From: Corynebacterium breve
Lineage (GTDB): Bacteria > Actinomycetota > Actinomycetes > Mycobacteriales > Mycobacteriaceae
Direction of reading: 5' to 3'
Assembly: GCF_030252165.1 (NCBI RefSeq)
Contig: NZ_CP126969.1
Span: 1 to 64,000 of the forward strand
Length of the DNA stretch: 64,000 bases
Shown here: piece by piece, positions 26,052 through 34,822 of the stretch
How the letters are laid out: every line of letters begins with the position of its first letter
Position numbering within the stretch: the stretch's first letter is position 1
Notes under the pieces: generated by a model
The model's input: the letters and a program-made list of their open reading frames with translations, nothing else
Databases searched by the model: none
What the model was told of the DNA's origin: nothing
Made by a program: the position numbers and the translations under genes

Positions 26052-26753
26052 ATGGAAAAGATCGCAGTAGTAACAGGTGGATCCGAAGGAATCGGCGAGG
26101 CGGCAGCTCGCGCCCTGGCCGCTGATGGTTGGAAGGTGTACGTGGCGGCGCGCAGCGTCGATAAGCTTGAAAAGATTGCGGAAGAAATCGGCGGTGTCGC
26201 TGTCGAACTCGATGTGACCAGCCAAGAGAGCGTGGACGCGCTGGCGGCACAGCTGGAGCACGTCGACCTGCTGGTGAACAACGCCGGCGGCGCACGCGGG
26301 CTGGATTACTTGCGTGACGCCGACCTGGACGATTGGCAATGGATGTACGACGTCAACGTTGTCGGCCTCGTGCGCGTGACCAAGGCGTTGTACCCAAAGC
26401 TGATCGAATCGGAAGGCTTGATCATTAACCTCGGCTCGATTGCTGGCTTTACTCCGTACGTGGGTGGTTCCGGATACAACGCGGCCAAGCACGGTGTGCG
26501 TGCGCTAACCCGCGCAATGCGCTTGGAGGAAGTGGCGAATCCGGTGCGCATCACCGAGATCGATCCAGGACGAGTCAAGACCGACTTCTCCGTCAAGCGC
26601 TTCAAGGGCGACGAAGATCGTGCGAACCAGGTCTACGACGGCAAACTGAACCTCACCGCCGAGGATGTGGCGGAGGCAATCCGCTGGGTCGCCAGCCTGC
26701 CTGTGCATGTAAATATCGACACGATGAACATCATGCCGCGGGATCAGGCTTAG
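26052..26753 (+). CDS. Short-chain dehydrogenase/reductase, YdfG-like
   Basis: Classical SDR with TGGSEGIG cofactor loop (residues 8-15), NNAGG, a catalytic Ser in LGSIAGF and the Y-NAAK active-site pair. The length and C-terminal IRWVASLPVHVNID match the YdfG group, NADP-dependent 3-hydroxy acid (serine/allo-threonine) dehydrogenases; the real substrate needs testing. TAGCCT lies 6 nt before the ATG. A further -10 hexamer for the LysE gene overlaps its stop codon. Confidence 0.87.
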   Translation: MEKIAVVTGGSEGIGEAAARALAADGWKVYVAARSVDKLEKIAEEIGGVAVELDVTSQESVDALAAQLEHVDLLVNNAGGARGLDYLRDADLDDWQWMYDVNVVGLVRVTKALYPKLIESEGLIINLGSIAGFTPYVGGSGYNAAKHGVRALTRAMRLEEVANPVRITEIDPGRVKTDFSVKRFKGDEDRANQVYDGKLNLTAEDVAEAIRWVASLPVHVNIDTMNIMPRDQA

Positions 26754-26764
26754 ACTAAGCTCCC

Positions 26765-27400
26765 ATGACTATCGCCTCGTACGCAGCACTGATCGGAGTG
26801 TGGCTGGCAGCAATTATCAGTCCCGGCCCAGACCTATTCCAGATCATCCGCATCGGTGCGAAATCCCGTGCAGCCGGCGTGGCCTGCGCCTTGGGCATCA
26901 TGCTGGGAAACACGCTGTGGGTCGTCGCATCGCTATTGGGTCTGAGCGCGCTGATCCGTGCGGTGCCCGAGGTCCTTGGCGTGCTGCAGCTCGTCGGTGG
27001 CGCATACTTGATCTACATGGGTGCGCAGTCCGTGCGCGCCGGGCTTGCTTCACGACGATCCACCCCGTCCCACACCATCCGTGGGCCAGAGATGTCGTCG
27101 CAAAAGGCTTTCGGCCTTGGCTTTACGACGAACCTCTCAAATCCCAAAGCCGTGCTTTTCTTCGGCGCGGTGTTTGCGCAGTTCGTCCGCCCCGACATGG
27201 GCTGGGAATGGATGGCGATTATCGCCGTGACCATGGTGGTCATCGGGATCATCTGGTTCGTTCTTTTCGCGCTGCTGGTGCGCGCGATCGCCGCGCCTTT
27301 GGAACGCTACGGCCACATCATCGACATTGTGGCAGGTGCAATCTTTATCGCACTGGGGATGTGGATGGTTGTCGAAGGTTTCCAGAGCCTAATTGGCTAG
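26765..27400 (+). CDS. LysE/RhtB-family amino acid exporter
   Basis: A 211-residue membrane protein with six hydrophobic segments, opening with WLAAIISPGPD, the hallmark of the LysE/RhtB superfamily, and the mid-protein FTTNLSNPKAVLFF motif. Relatives export lysine/arginine, threonine or homoserine; the subfamily here looks like RhtB, and the substrate is not fixed. The promoter hexamer TAGACT (26751-26756) overlaps the stop codon of the SDR gene, 8 nt before the ATG, so it can be transcribed independently. Confidence 0.85.
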   Translation: MTIASYAALIGVWLAAIISPGPDLFQIIRIGAKSRAAGVACALGIMLGNTLWVVASLLGLSALIRAVPEVLGVLQLVGGAYLIYMGAQSVRAGLASRRSTPSHTIRGPEMSSQKAFGLGFTTNLSNPKAVLFFGAVFAQFVRPDMGWEWMAIIAVTMVVIGIIWFVLFALLVRAIAAPLERYGHIIDIVAGAIFIALGMWMVVEGFQSLIG

Positions 27401-27407
27401 CAGCGCT

Positions 27408-27413
27408 TATAAT
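27408..27413 (+). promoter_or_regulatory. Perfect -10 hexamer of a leaderless promoter
   Basis: TATAAT exactly 6 nt before ATG 27420, leaving no room for a Shine-Dalgarno. A clear example of the leaderless arrangement common in this window. Confidence 0.65.
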
Positions 27414-27419
27414 TATCGC

Positions 27420-27743
27420 ATGATTCTAACAACGACCAACTCCGTCGAAGGCCGTCAGATCACCGACTACATCCGCATCGTCGCGGGCGAAACCATCATT
27501 GGCATCAACGCGTTTAAGGACCTCGCTGCGGGCTTCCGCAACATAGTGGGCGGACGCTCGACCACCTGGGAAGGCGAGGCGATTAAGGCTCGCGAAAACT
27601 CGTTGAACGAACTGTGGCAGCGTGCTCAGGAACTCGGCGCAGACGCTGTTGTCGGAGTCAGCTTTGACTACTCGGTCTTGGGCTCTGACAACGGCATGAT
27701 GATGGTTTCGGTGACCGGCACCGCTGTCCGTCTGGCTCCTTAA
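27420..27743 (+). CDS. YbjQ / DUF74 family protein
   Basis: Small 107-residue protein of the YbjQ (UPF0145) family: TTTNSVEGRQI at the start, GETIIGINAFKDL, the central ARENSLNELWQRAQELGADAV and a final MMMVSVTGTAV. Structures of relatives are pentameric dodecin-like assemblies; the function is unknown. The frame is open from 27393, but ATG 27420 follows a perfect TATAAT by 6 nt. Confidence 0.85.
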   Translation: MILTTTNSVEGRQITDYIRIVAGETIIGINAFKDLAAGFRNIVGGRSTTWEGEAIKARENSLNELWQRAQELGADAVVGVSFDYSVLGSDNGMMMVSVTGTAVRLAP

Positions 27744-27758
27744 GTAAGCTAGGTTCTC

Positions 27759-28040
27759 ATGGGCATTGGTATCCAGGGAAAATCCATCAAACTCGGCCAG
27801 TTTTTGAAGCTGGCCAACCTCGCCGATACAGGCGGGCATGCCAAAGAGCTGATCGCCACCGGGTCTGTTGAGGTCAACGGAGAGGTCGTCGAGCAGCGTG
27901 GCTTTACGCTTCACGACGCTGACGTAGTCACCGTCGGAGGGGTCACAGCTACCGTCGTCGCCGACGGTGAATTCGGAGACTTTTTCGACGAACGCACTGC
28001 AAACGACGACTTCGATCCCGAAAAGTGGAGGAATCTGTAA
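27759..28040 (+). CDS. S4-domain RNA-binding protein
   Basis: A 93-residue protein whose first 70 residues form an S4 RNA-binding module (IKLGQFLKLANLADTGGHAKELI, cited here by its ends, then VEVNGEVVEQRGF). Similar stand-alone S4 proteins (YbcJ/RlbA-like) bind structured RNA or ribosomes. The tail is acidic (DDFDPEKWRNL). TAAGCT lies 8 nt before the ATG. The next gene starts 3 bp after its stop, so it is likely co-transcribed with the VOC protein. Confidence 0.83.
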   Translation: MGIGIQGKSIKLGQFLKLANLADTGGHAKELIATGSVEVNGEVVEQRGFTLHDADVVTVGGVTATVVADGEFGDFFDERTANDDFDPEKWRNL

Positions 28041-28043
28041 CAC

Positions 28044-28832
28044 ATGCCTGCTTTTGAAGCCCGCACCGGAATGCCATATTGGGTTGACCTTTCCACCTCT
28101 GAGGTGCGCAAATCGACCTACTTTTACACCAAGGTATTGGGGTGGGAGATCGACGATGCGGCATACCGCACCGCGCGCGTCCAAGGCCTCCCAGTGGCGG
28201 GGTTCTTGCCACAGCCTGCGGAGGCAACGATGCCTGACACGTGGGTCACTTACTTCCTGTCCGGCGATATCGATGGAGATACTGCACGGGTCGCCGAGCT
28301 GGGCGGGCGTGTTCTCTCCGAACCTATCGAAGTGTCGATGGGCGCGATGAGCCTATGCGTGGACAACGCCGGCGGGCTGTTCGGCCTGATCCAGCCTGCC
28401 GGCGAGGACTCCTTCGTTGCTGCGGGCGAGCCGGGCACCCCCGTGTGGCACGACTACACCGCCACCACTGGATTTGAAGAGGTGGGCGATTTCTATCGCA
28501 AGCTATTCAACTGGGAAACCGTGACGCGCGACGGATACTCGCTAGTGGTAGAGGAAGGTGGCGCATTCGCAGGCATGCGCGACGCGACGGGGCAGTTCCC
28601 TCCGAGCGTTCCGGGTTTTTGGCAGTCTTTCCTTGGCGTGCTGAACATCGACGAGGCCGCGAAGCGCGTTGTCGAATTCGGCGGTGAGGTCATCCGCGGG
28701 CCGGAGGACTCCGAGTTCGGACGCCTGTTGTTGATTTCCGATTCCACTGGAGCGACGGTTACTTTGTGCGAGGTCGAGGAGCCTGTCGATGAAGCAGAGC
28801 TGTCCGAGTCGGAGTCGATTCTGAACCTGTGA
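28044..28832 (+). CDS. Tandem VOC (glyoxalase-fold) protein 1
   Basis: Two vicinal-oxygen-chelate domains, residues about 8-120 and 135-250, each with the pattern W-DL/DYT...FY-K-LF-W. It is related in length and motif order to the protein at 60863-61648. Two-domain proteins of this kind are predicted glyoxalase/bleomycin-resistance-like enzymes without assigned substrate. A GGAGG Shine-Dalgarno precedes the ATG, so unlike many neighbours it depends on a leader or on coupling to the S4 gene. Confidence 0.82.
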   Translation: MPAFEARTGMPYWVDLSTSEVRKSTYFYTKVLGWEIDDAAYRTARVQGLPVAGFLPQPAEATMPDTWVTYFLSGDIDGDTARVAELGGRVLSEPIEVSMGAMSLCVDNAGGLFGLIQPAGEDSFVAAGEPGTPVWHDYTATTGFEEVGDFYRKLFNWETVTRDGYSLVVEEGGAFAGMRDATGQFPPSVPGFWQSFLGVLNIDEAAKRVVEFGGEVIRGPEDSEFGRLLLISDSTGATVTLCEVEEPVDEAELSESESILNL

Positions 28833-28857
28833 CGCGGTCGTCGAGTAGCCTGGCGAC

Positions 28858-29901
28858 ATGACTACGACACGCGCCTGGGGTGCCCCTGCAGCTGGTGCCC
28901 CGCTGGAACCACTGACCATCACCCGCCGCGACCTGCGTGACGACGATGTGCGGATCGCCATCGAATACGCAGGTGTGTGTCACTCCGACATCCACACCGT
29001 ACGTGGCGAGTTCGGGCCCCGCGAATACCCGCTGGTGCCAGGACATGAGATCGTCGGAAGCGTGACCGAAGTCGGTAGCGAGGTGACCACATGGCAGGTG
29101 GGCGACCGCGTAGGCGTCGGCTGCTTTATCAATTCCTGTGGCACGTGCGATGAATGCGTGGAGGGGGAGGAGTCGTACTGTTCGCGCGGGCCGATATTTA
29201 CCTATGGCGGGCGTGATCGCTACACCGACGACGAATACTCCCAGGGTGGCTACTCTCAAGAGATCGTAGTGCGTGACGCTTTCGTGGTGAGAATCCCGGA
29301 TGCGCTGCCGATGGACAAGGCCGCGCCGCTACTGTGTGCCGGTATCACTACCTATTCGCCGTTAAAGCTTTGGGAGGCAGGCCCCGGTAAGCGCGTGGCC
29401 ATCGTCGGAATGGGAGGGCTGGGCCACGTTGCGGTGAAAATTGCTGTTGCGATGGGCGCAGAAGTGACAGTGTTTTCACATTCCGAAAAGAAACGCGAGG
29501 ACGCGCTGGCCTTCGGTGCGCAGGACCTATACCCCACCCGTGAGGGGGTACCCCGGGATTTCGCAAACTACTTCGATTTGATAATCAATACCGTGTCCGT
29601 GGACTTGGACATTGACGACTATATGAGGCTGCTGCGATACAAGGGTGTATTCGTGCAATTGGGTCTTCCACCTGCGCCGATGGAAACTCAAGCGCGAATG
29701 TATACCTCGAAGCGAAGGGTGCTTACCGGCTCATTGGTTGGTGGGATCAGAGAAACGCAGGAGATGCTTGACTTCTGTGCCGAGCATAATGTGACCCCAG
29801 AAATCGAACTAATAGACGCTTTTAGGGTCAATGAATCTTATGACAGAACAGTAAACTCCGATGTAAGGTATCGATTCGTTATTGATACCGCAACAATGTA
29901 A
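28858..29901 (+). CDS. Zinc-dependent alcohol dehydrogenase, CAD/YahK type
   Basis: Medium-chain dehydrogenase of the NADP-dependent cinnamyl-alcohol/aldehyde reductase group. Catalytic zinc ligands are in GVCHSD and GHE; structural zinc cysteines in CGTCDEC plus a further Cys; cofactor loop GMGGLGHVAVK. It probably reduces aldehydes with NADPH. TAGCCT lies 6 nt before the ATG. From about 29560 the coding sequence becomes AT-richer and uses codons such as AGA, AGG and ATA that are rare in neighbours, which may mark recombination. Confidence 0.88.
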   Translation: MTTTRAWGAPAAGAPLEPLTITRRDLRDDDVRIAIEYAGVCHSDIHTVRGEFGPREYPLVPGHEIVGSVTEVGSEVTTWQVGDRVGVGCFINSCGTCDECVEGEESYCSRGPIFTYGGRDRYTDDEYSQGGYSQEIVVRDAFVVRIPDALPMDKAAPLLCAGITTYSPLKLWEAGPGKRVAIVGMGGLGHVAVKIAVAMGAEVTVFSHSEKKREDALAFGAQDLYPTREGVPRDFANYFDLIINTVSVDLDIDDYMRLLRYKGVFVQLGLPPAPMETQARMYTSKRRVLTGSLVGGIRETQEMLDFCAEHNVTPEIELIDAFRVNESYDRTVNSDVRYRFVIDTATM

Positions 29902-29942
29902 TTGCCCTTCCCTAGGTGCCGGTAGGCAAAGGTGGACATACT

Positions 29943-30734
29943 TTGAAGAAATTCCTTGGCCTTGTCTTGGCGCTCATCATTGCAGTGGGCCTTGCCCCGG
30001 CGGCCTCTGCCGTGTCGTTGACTAACTCGGATGTGAATTCGCGAAGCTCACTTGCCGTGGTGTACTCCGACGGAAGCAGCTCTGCTACTGCCAACGGCTA
30101 CGAGGCACGCCCGGCACTTTCGCTGAGCAAACTCTACCTGGGCTACTGGGTGATGTACCACGGATCCGAGCAGCACAAATCGCAGGTGGAATACATGCTG
30201 CGCGTCTCGCATGACGGTTTGGCCTCGGAGATGGACGCCGCGTACCCTCAGGCTATCGATGAAATCGCCCGTGACTTCAACCTGTCCTCCACGTCCCGCA
30301 ATGGGTACTGGGGCCAGTCGAGTACCTCGGCGGTGGATGTGGCCCGTTTCGTGCAAAGCATCCGCCCTGATCCTGCCGCGGCGCCTGTGCTGCGTGGTAT
30401 GACCACCGCGGCACCTGTGGCTAATGACGGCATTGGCCAGAACTTTGGCACCTCCCGTCTGCCAGGAGCATGGGGTACCAAGTACGGCTGGTCCAATGAC
30501 CTGCACTCATCCACCGCGACCGTTTCCTTCGGTGACGGCTGGGCTGCCGCGACCATGACCTACGGTGACACGCAGGCCAACACCCACGACACGCTGCACG
30601 GATTCGGAATGGCACCGGCTGTGGGCCCGCTTCCAGTCCCAGCCCCGGAATTGCCTGAAATTGGCTCGACTATTCCGGAGCTAGAAGTTCCGGAGGAACT
30701 CACTGACGTCTTGAACTCGACGACGGGATTCTGA
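29943..30734 (+). CDS. Secreted beta-lactamase-fold-like protein with degenerate motifs
   Basis: The likely start is TTG 29943, with GGTGG 7 nt upstream. A 23-residue signal peptide ends ASA. The mature part shows an SxxK motif S60-L-S-K63, S89-H-D91 where SxN is expected, STSAVDVARFV, and K180-Y-G in place of KTG. This order matches penicillin-interacting serine hydrolases, as in the lipoprotein at 3870-4685 (STIK, SDN, KGG). The Asn-to-Asp change suggests altered or lost activity. The C-terminus is Pro/Glu-rich (PAPELPEIG). The family assignment is my inference from motif order. Its 3' end overlaps the hydrolase gene by 54 bp. Confidence 0.6.
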   Translation: MKKFLGLVLALIIAVGLAPAASAVSLTNSDVNSRSSLAVVYSDGSSSATANGYEARPALSLSKLYLGYWVMYHGSEQHKSQVEYMLRVSHDGLASEMDAAYPQAIDEIARDFNLSSTSRNGYWGQSSTSAVDVARFVQSIRPDPAAAPVLRGMTTAAPVANDGIGQNFGTSRLPGAWGTKYGWSNDLHSSTATVSFGDGWAAATMTYGDTQANTHDTLHGFGMAPAVGPLPVPAPELPEIGSTIPELEVPEELTDVLNSTTGF

Positions 30735-31604
30735 CGGAGTAGCAATCCTATGGGTTGAGTGATACTCAATCGTGTGCACGTGATCGTCGCCATCAACTTC
30801 TGGTCGGGCGGCGATTTCGTCGTTAAGCGCTACCTGCAACAAGGTCCGAGGCCACTGGCTCGGCGACGGAACCTGTAAGCCTTGTGAGATGTCCTCCGGC
30901 AATCCCGCGACAGAGTTGAGATCAGGGAAGGTGAGTACCAGCGCATCGACGTGCGAGGCGACCAGAGTCGCCAGCGCACCACCTGAGCTGTAGCCCCAGG
31001 CGGCGATCGATGAGGCAGAGTGGTGCTTCGCGTAACCTATGGCGCCCAGAACGGCCTCGCGGATTTGCGCGAGATTGTATTGAGGGGCAAGCGGGTGATC
31101 CACGTCAAGGATCGTCGTGCCGGATAATTCCGCAGCCGCTGCAACTTCGGGGCGCCAGGAGTGTTCCAAGGCGTCGGCGCTGCCTCGCCACCAACCGCCG
31201 GAATGGAGTGAAATGGCCCAGCGGCCGGTCGGCTCTGAGGGAGTGAACTGCCGGGCGCCGATTGAAGGGATGTCCTGCATCTGCACGTCGCCGGCGAAAG
31301 CGACACCCGGCATCGCGTGATCGACGGCGGTGCCAAGCATTAACATGCTGGCGTGGGTAATACGATCGGGAAGAAGGGCCACGTAGCGGTCGGCCGGGGT
31401 CGGATCGCCTGCGCCGCCTTTCCATGGAGGGGTGAAATCAGGCAGCGGGTACGTGGAGTCCATGTAGGACACCAGTTGTTCTAGCTGCTGCTCCTCGGGC
31501 AGAGTGCGCTCGACTCCGCCAACGTTGAAATCCTCAGCTCCCTGCTCGTTGAGCGGGTAGTTATCGTCCGGTTGTCCAGGTTGAAGTTCTGAGTGAGATG
31601 TCAT
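30681..31604 (-). CDS. Alpha/beta hydrolase, HSL-like
   Basis: A 307-residue hydrolase with an oxyanion segment HSGGWWRGS (variant of HGGGW), nucleophile Ser in GYSSGG, and candidate Asp in NDEIAARPEV and His near the C-terminus (HSTHRIATP). This fits the hormone-sensitive-lipase/esterase group. No signal peptide. ATG 31604 is preferred over the in-frame ATG 31655 because TACGCT lies 7 nt upstream. It overlaps the convergent secreted-protein gene by 54 bp. Confidence 0.78.
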   Translation of the reverse strand: MTSHSELQPGQPDDNYPLNEQGAEDFNVGGVERTLPEEQQLEQLVSYMDSTYPLPDFTPPWKGGAGDPTPADRYVALLPDRITHASMLMLGTAVDHAMPGVAFAGDVQMQDIPSIGARQFTPSEPTGRWAISLHSGGWWRGSADALEHSWRPEVAAAAELSGTTILDVDHPLAPQYNLAQIREAVLGAIGYAKHHSASSIAAWGYSSGGALATLVASHVDALVLTFPDLNSVAGLPEDISQGLQVPSPSQWPRTLLQVALNDEIAARPEVDGDDHVHTIEYHSTHRIATPSESRRRVQDVSEFLRNF

Positions 31605-31670
31605 GGCCTCAAGCGTAGGCGAGAAACAAAGACTAGATTCGGAATTAGCATCCAAATCTAGGAGGACACG

Positions 31671-32267
31671 ATGTTTTCACCATCCAAAGAGGAGCTGGCC
31701 AAGCGATTCGGAGCAATCCATGACCTAGTTGGCTCGTACACTTTCGACGATCCTGCAAACCAGGTTGGTATTGAGACTCTGGTGGGCAACGACCTTGATG
31801 GCCGCCTGATGCAGTTCCCCGTCACCTACATCGCAGAAGACACCCACTCAGAAGCAACGCTGGCGGAGATTGACCATTCGACGCTGGGCAAGCGCTTTGT
31901 CGTTCCAGCAACGGCGAGCGAGACCGCGGTGCGCGAATATATCCGCGTTATTCTCAACGGCACAGAAGGAACAGCAGTAGCAGCAGAAGAAGCCCCTGCG
32001 ATCGAGGTAGAGGGCTCGGGCGAGGGTCCGGCTGAGATCGGCGAGGTCGTGCTGCGCGAGTTCACCCGCCAGCGTGCGACCGGTACCGTCGTCGTCGACG
32101 GCAAGGTTCGCTCCTTCTTCCTGCGGATCCCGAACCTGCTGACCCACAGCAAGGAAATCGCTACCGGCCACACGACCTCGCGCCTGCGCCTGACCGGCTG
32201 GAAGGCCGGTGCCCCAGAGGACACCCGCATTCTTGCAGAATTGTCCTGGGGTGACCTGCAGAAGTAA
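31671..32267 (+). CDS. Stand-alone maltokinase N-terminal cap-like protein
   Basis: A 198-residue soluble protein resembling the N-terminal cap domain of actinobacterial maltokinases: GRLMQFPVTYIAEDTHS followed by ATLAEIDHSTLGKRFVVPA, equivalent to the VQVPLTYR / MEHSVLG pattern. The kinase domain is absent. It may bind a sugar phosphate or regulate trehalose/maltose metabolism, which is inference. AGGAGG sits 6 nt before the ATG. Its stop directly abuts the stop of the convergent M13 peptidase gene. Confidence 0.65.
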   Translation: MFSPSKEELAKRFGAIHDLVGSYTFDDPANQVGIETLVGNDLDGRLMQFPVTYIAEDTHSEATLAEIDHSTLGKRFVVPATASETAVREYIRVILNGTEGTAVAAEEAPAIEVEGSGEGPAEIGEVVLREFTRQRATGTVVVDGKVRSFFLRIPNLLTHSKEIATGHTTSRLRLTGWKAGAPEDTRILAELSWGDLQK

Positions 32268-34199
32268 CTACCAAATGGTGACGCGGTCCTCCGGGGCGAT
32301 CCACATCTCGGAGTCCGACGTCACCTCAGGGAACGCTTGGTAGAACTCGTCAACATTGGCAACGATCTTGTTGCACCGGAACTCAGCCGGGGAGTGCGGG
32401 TCGATTGCCAAGTACTGGTGCGCCATTTCTGGGCGGATCGCCGTGCGCCACACTCGGGCCCACGCGAGGAAGAGACGCTGCATGCCTGTGTACTTTTGCT
32501 CATAGAGAGCAGGCTCGGCCTGTTCGACCTGGAATTCTAGCTCAGGCCCATCGTCGAGCCCTTCGTCGGCGAGGTACAGCTTGTACGCCACCACGGCGAT
32601 GCCGAGTCCGCCGAGGTCGCCGATGTTCTCGCCTAGGGTGAATTCACCGTTGACACCATCGACGCCTTCTTTGCCCTTCAAAACAGCCGGGATTAGGCCG
32701 TCATATTGCTCGACCAATTTGCCGGTCAGCTCGTCGAAAGCCTCTCGGTCTGTGTCGGTCCACCACGAGTTGAGGTTGCCTAGGCCGTCGTAGCGTGAGC
32801 CCTGGTCATCGAAGCCGTGGCCGATCTCGTGGCCGATGACTGCGCCGATCGCACCGAAGTTCTCCGCTGCGTCCGCATCGGGGTTGTAAAACGGTGGTTG
32901 CAGGATTGCTGCTGGGAAAGTGATGTCATTGACCACCGGGTTGTAAAACGCGTTGACAGTCTGAGGAGTGGTGACCCATTCGTCGCGGTCGGCAGGTTTG
33001 CCCACCTTTGCCAGCTGGTACTCGTGTTCAAAGGCCGCGCCTTTGCGCACATTGTCGACGAGCAGCTCGCCCGAGGTATCAAACTCAAGCCCTTCGTAGC
33101 TGCGCCACATATCCGGATAGCCGATTTTCGCCTTGAACTGGGCAAGCTTTTCGATCGCGCGGGTGCGGGTTTCTTCCGTCATCCATTCCAGCTGACTGAT
33201 GCGCTCGCGGTAGGCGCGGGTGAGATAGCCAACCAGAGTGAGCATGTCTTCCTTGGACTTGGCAGGGAAGTGCTGATCCACGTAAGCCTTGCCGATTTCC
33301 TCACCGACTAAGGATTCTGCGAGACCGACGCCACGCTTCCAGCGGTCGCGCTGCTGGGTCGCCCCAGAGAGCTTGGTCCCGTAGAACTCGAAGTTCTTCG
33401 CGCCGATTTCTTCGGCAAGTAGGCCTGCGCGGGAACGAAGAATGCACCAGGTTGCCCACAGCTGCCAGTCCGCGAGGTGCTCTGGGCGCAGCATGCCTGC
33501 GAGGTGCTCAGTGTAGGACGGCATCATATTGATAACGCGCCCAGTGGTGACACCGGAGCCAGACAGTAGCTTCCTGATCACGTCAGGCAAGTCTTCGACC
33601 TCGACTGGGTTGTAGGTCGCCATGGCATCGCGAGACTGCACTACGTCCCAGTGGCCAGAGGCAAGCTCAGTCTCCAAGTTGACGATGCGCGTCGCGGCGG
33701 CATCTGCAGGAAGACCAAATAGGTTCGCCGGATCGAGGAAGCCGAGCATTTCCGCAACGTGCTTGCGGTACGCCTCTAGGGTTTCGGCGTGGGCCTCGGA
33801 ACGGTAGTAGGCCTCGTCTGGCAGACCCAAGCCGGACTGAACAAGGTAGGCCACCGCGTTCTCGCCCTGCGAATCCTTTTCGATGAAGTACGTCAAAGGT
33901 GCGCCGACTCCGTCGCGCTCGAGCCGGCCAAGGTTGACGGCGAACTCATCGATGTCTTTGACCGAGAGGGCCGAGAGATCGTCGTCAAGCGGAGCAACGC
34001 CACGAGAGTTGATCGCATCGGTATCCATGAAGCTGGTGAACAGGTCGGTCGCGCGACCCGCTCCTGCGTTGACTAGTTCATGGACTGCTGCTTCGGCGTC
34101 GTCGCGAAGTGCATGGAATGTACCGTCGACCCCACGATCATCAGGAATAACATGATTCTCAAGCCACGGGCCATTGACGAATTGATACAGGTCGTTCAT
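32268..34199 (-). CDS. M13-family zinc metallopeptidase (PepO/neprilysin-like)
   Basis: A 643-residue peptidase with the M13 signature: substrate-binding NAFYNP near residue 420, the zinc motif HEIGH near 460 and the third ligand ENIGDLGG near 523. The final RCNKIVANVDEFYQAF block is conserved in the family. No signal peptide or membrane anchor is seen, so it is a cytoplasmic oligopeptidase in contrast to mammalian neprilysin. TAGGCT lies 6 nt before the ATG, mirrored by the promoter of the divergent gene. Confidence 0.92.
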   Translation of the reverse strand: MNDLYQFVNGPWLENHVIPDDRGVDGTFHALRDDAEAAVHELVNAGAGRATDLFTSFMDTDAINSRGVAPLDDDLSALSVKDIDEFAVNLGRLERDGVGAPLTYFIEKDSQGENAVAYLVQSGLGLPDEAYYRSEAHAETLEAYRKHVAEMLGFLDPANLFGLPADAAATRIVNLETELASGHWDVVQSRDAMATYNPVEVEDLPDVIRKLLSGSGVTTGRVINMMPSYTEHLAGMLRPEHLADWQLWATWCILRSRAGLLAEEIGAKNFEFYGTKLSGATQQRDRWKRGVGLAESLVGEEIGKAYVDQHFPAKSKEDMLTLVGYLTRAYRERISQLEWMTEETRTRAIEKLAQFKAKIGYPDMWRSYEGLEFDTSGELLVDNVRKGAAFEHEYQLAKVGKPADRDEWVTTPQTVNAFYNPVVNDITFPAAILQPPFYNPDADAAENFGAIGAVIGHEIGHGFDDQGSRYDGLGNLNSWWTDTDREAFDELTGKLVEQYDGLIPAVLKGKEGVDGVNGEFTLGENIGDLGGLGIAVVAYKLYLADEGLDDGPELEFQVEQAEPALYEQKYTGMQRLFLAWARVWRTAIRPEMAHQYLAIDPHSPAEFRCNKIVANVDEFYQAFPEVTSDSEMWIAPEDRVTIW

Positions 34200-34205
34200 G
34201 CCCCC

Positions 34206-34222
34206 AGCCTAGCGATTAGGCT
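34206..34222. promoter_or_regulatory. Mirror-image pair of leaderless promoters
   Basis: AGCCTA (34206-34211), a 5-bp gap and TAGGCT (34217-34222) form a perfect 6-bp inverted repeat of -10 hexamers. Each stands 6 nt from its own start codon: ATG 34199 on the minus strand (M13 peptidase) and ATG 34229 on the plus strand. Confidence 0.6.
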
Positions 34223-34228
34223 TGGTTC

Positions 34229-34819
34229 ATGTCTTCATTTCGCTTCGCTCCGGCGCACACTGGCAGACTTTTCGCGGCATCGGTCACGGCGCTCATCGTC
34301 GTACTGGCGCTCCCTGCGATTCTTGTCGCCACATTGCCTGAACCGCACCGCGAACGCGAGCAAGTGAAAATCACGTCCGTGAATACCGACTGGAAAGTCA
34401 CAGTGCCACACCTTCTCTGCGAAAGCGACCCCTACGCGATGTCAATGCAAGGATGGACATGCGGTGACACAAGCGTGCAAGTAGCCAACACCGAAGCCAC
34501 CGACGACCCCGAGCGCACGCTGCGTCGCCAGGTCAAGGCCTACTCCATGCTGGAGTTTGGAGAAGAAGGCGATGTCATCTCCGTCGATGACAATTTCCTC
34601 TACTACTCGTCGGGAGACGCGTTCGGGCAAAACCTGACCACCGTGGGTATGACAGTGAAAGGCACTGACGACGATGTGCTGTTCGTCCTGATTGATGGAT
34701 CCGACGAAGAGGACGTAGCCATCGTTGGCAGCCAGATTTGGGAGGCAATGACGGGTAAAGCGCTCGACTCCGATCTCCTGGAACCTCCCGCGCAGATCAC
34801 AAAGTACGAGGAGCTCTAA
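34229..34819 (+). CDS. Membrane-anchored hypothetical protein
   Basis: A 196-residue protein with one N-terminal hydrophobic helix (residues about 13-35) and an extracytoplasmic domain containing two cysteines (HLLCES and GWTCGD) that could form a disulfide. The remainder is acidic with alternating beta-like stretches. I do not recognise a family. It lies 3 bp upstream of prsW on the same strand, so the two are probably one operon; a role connected to that membrane protease, for example as substrate or partner, is only suggested by position. Confidence 0.7.
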   Translation: MSSFRFAPAHTGRLFAASVTALIVVLALPAILVATLPEPHREREQVKITSVNTDWKVTVPHLLCESDPYAMSMQGWTCGDTSVQVANTEATDDPERTLRRQVKAYSMLEFGEEGDVISVDDNFLYYSSGDAFGQNLTTVGMTVKGTDDDVLFVLIDGSDEEDVAIVGSQIWEAMTGKALDSDLLEPPAQITKYEEL

Positions 34820-34822
34820 ACG

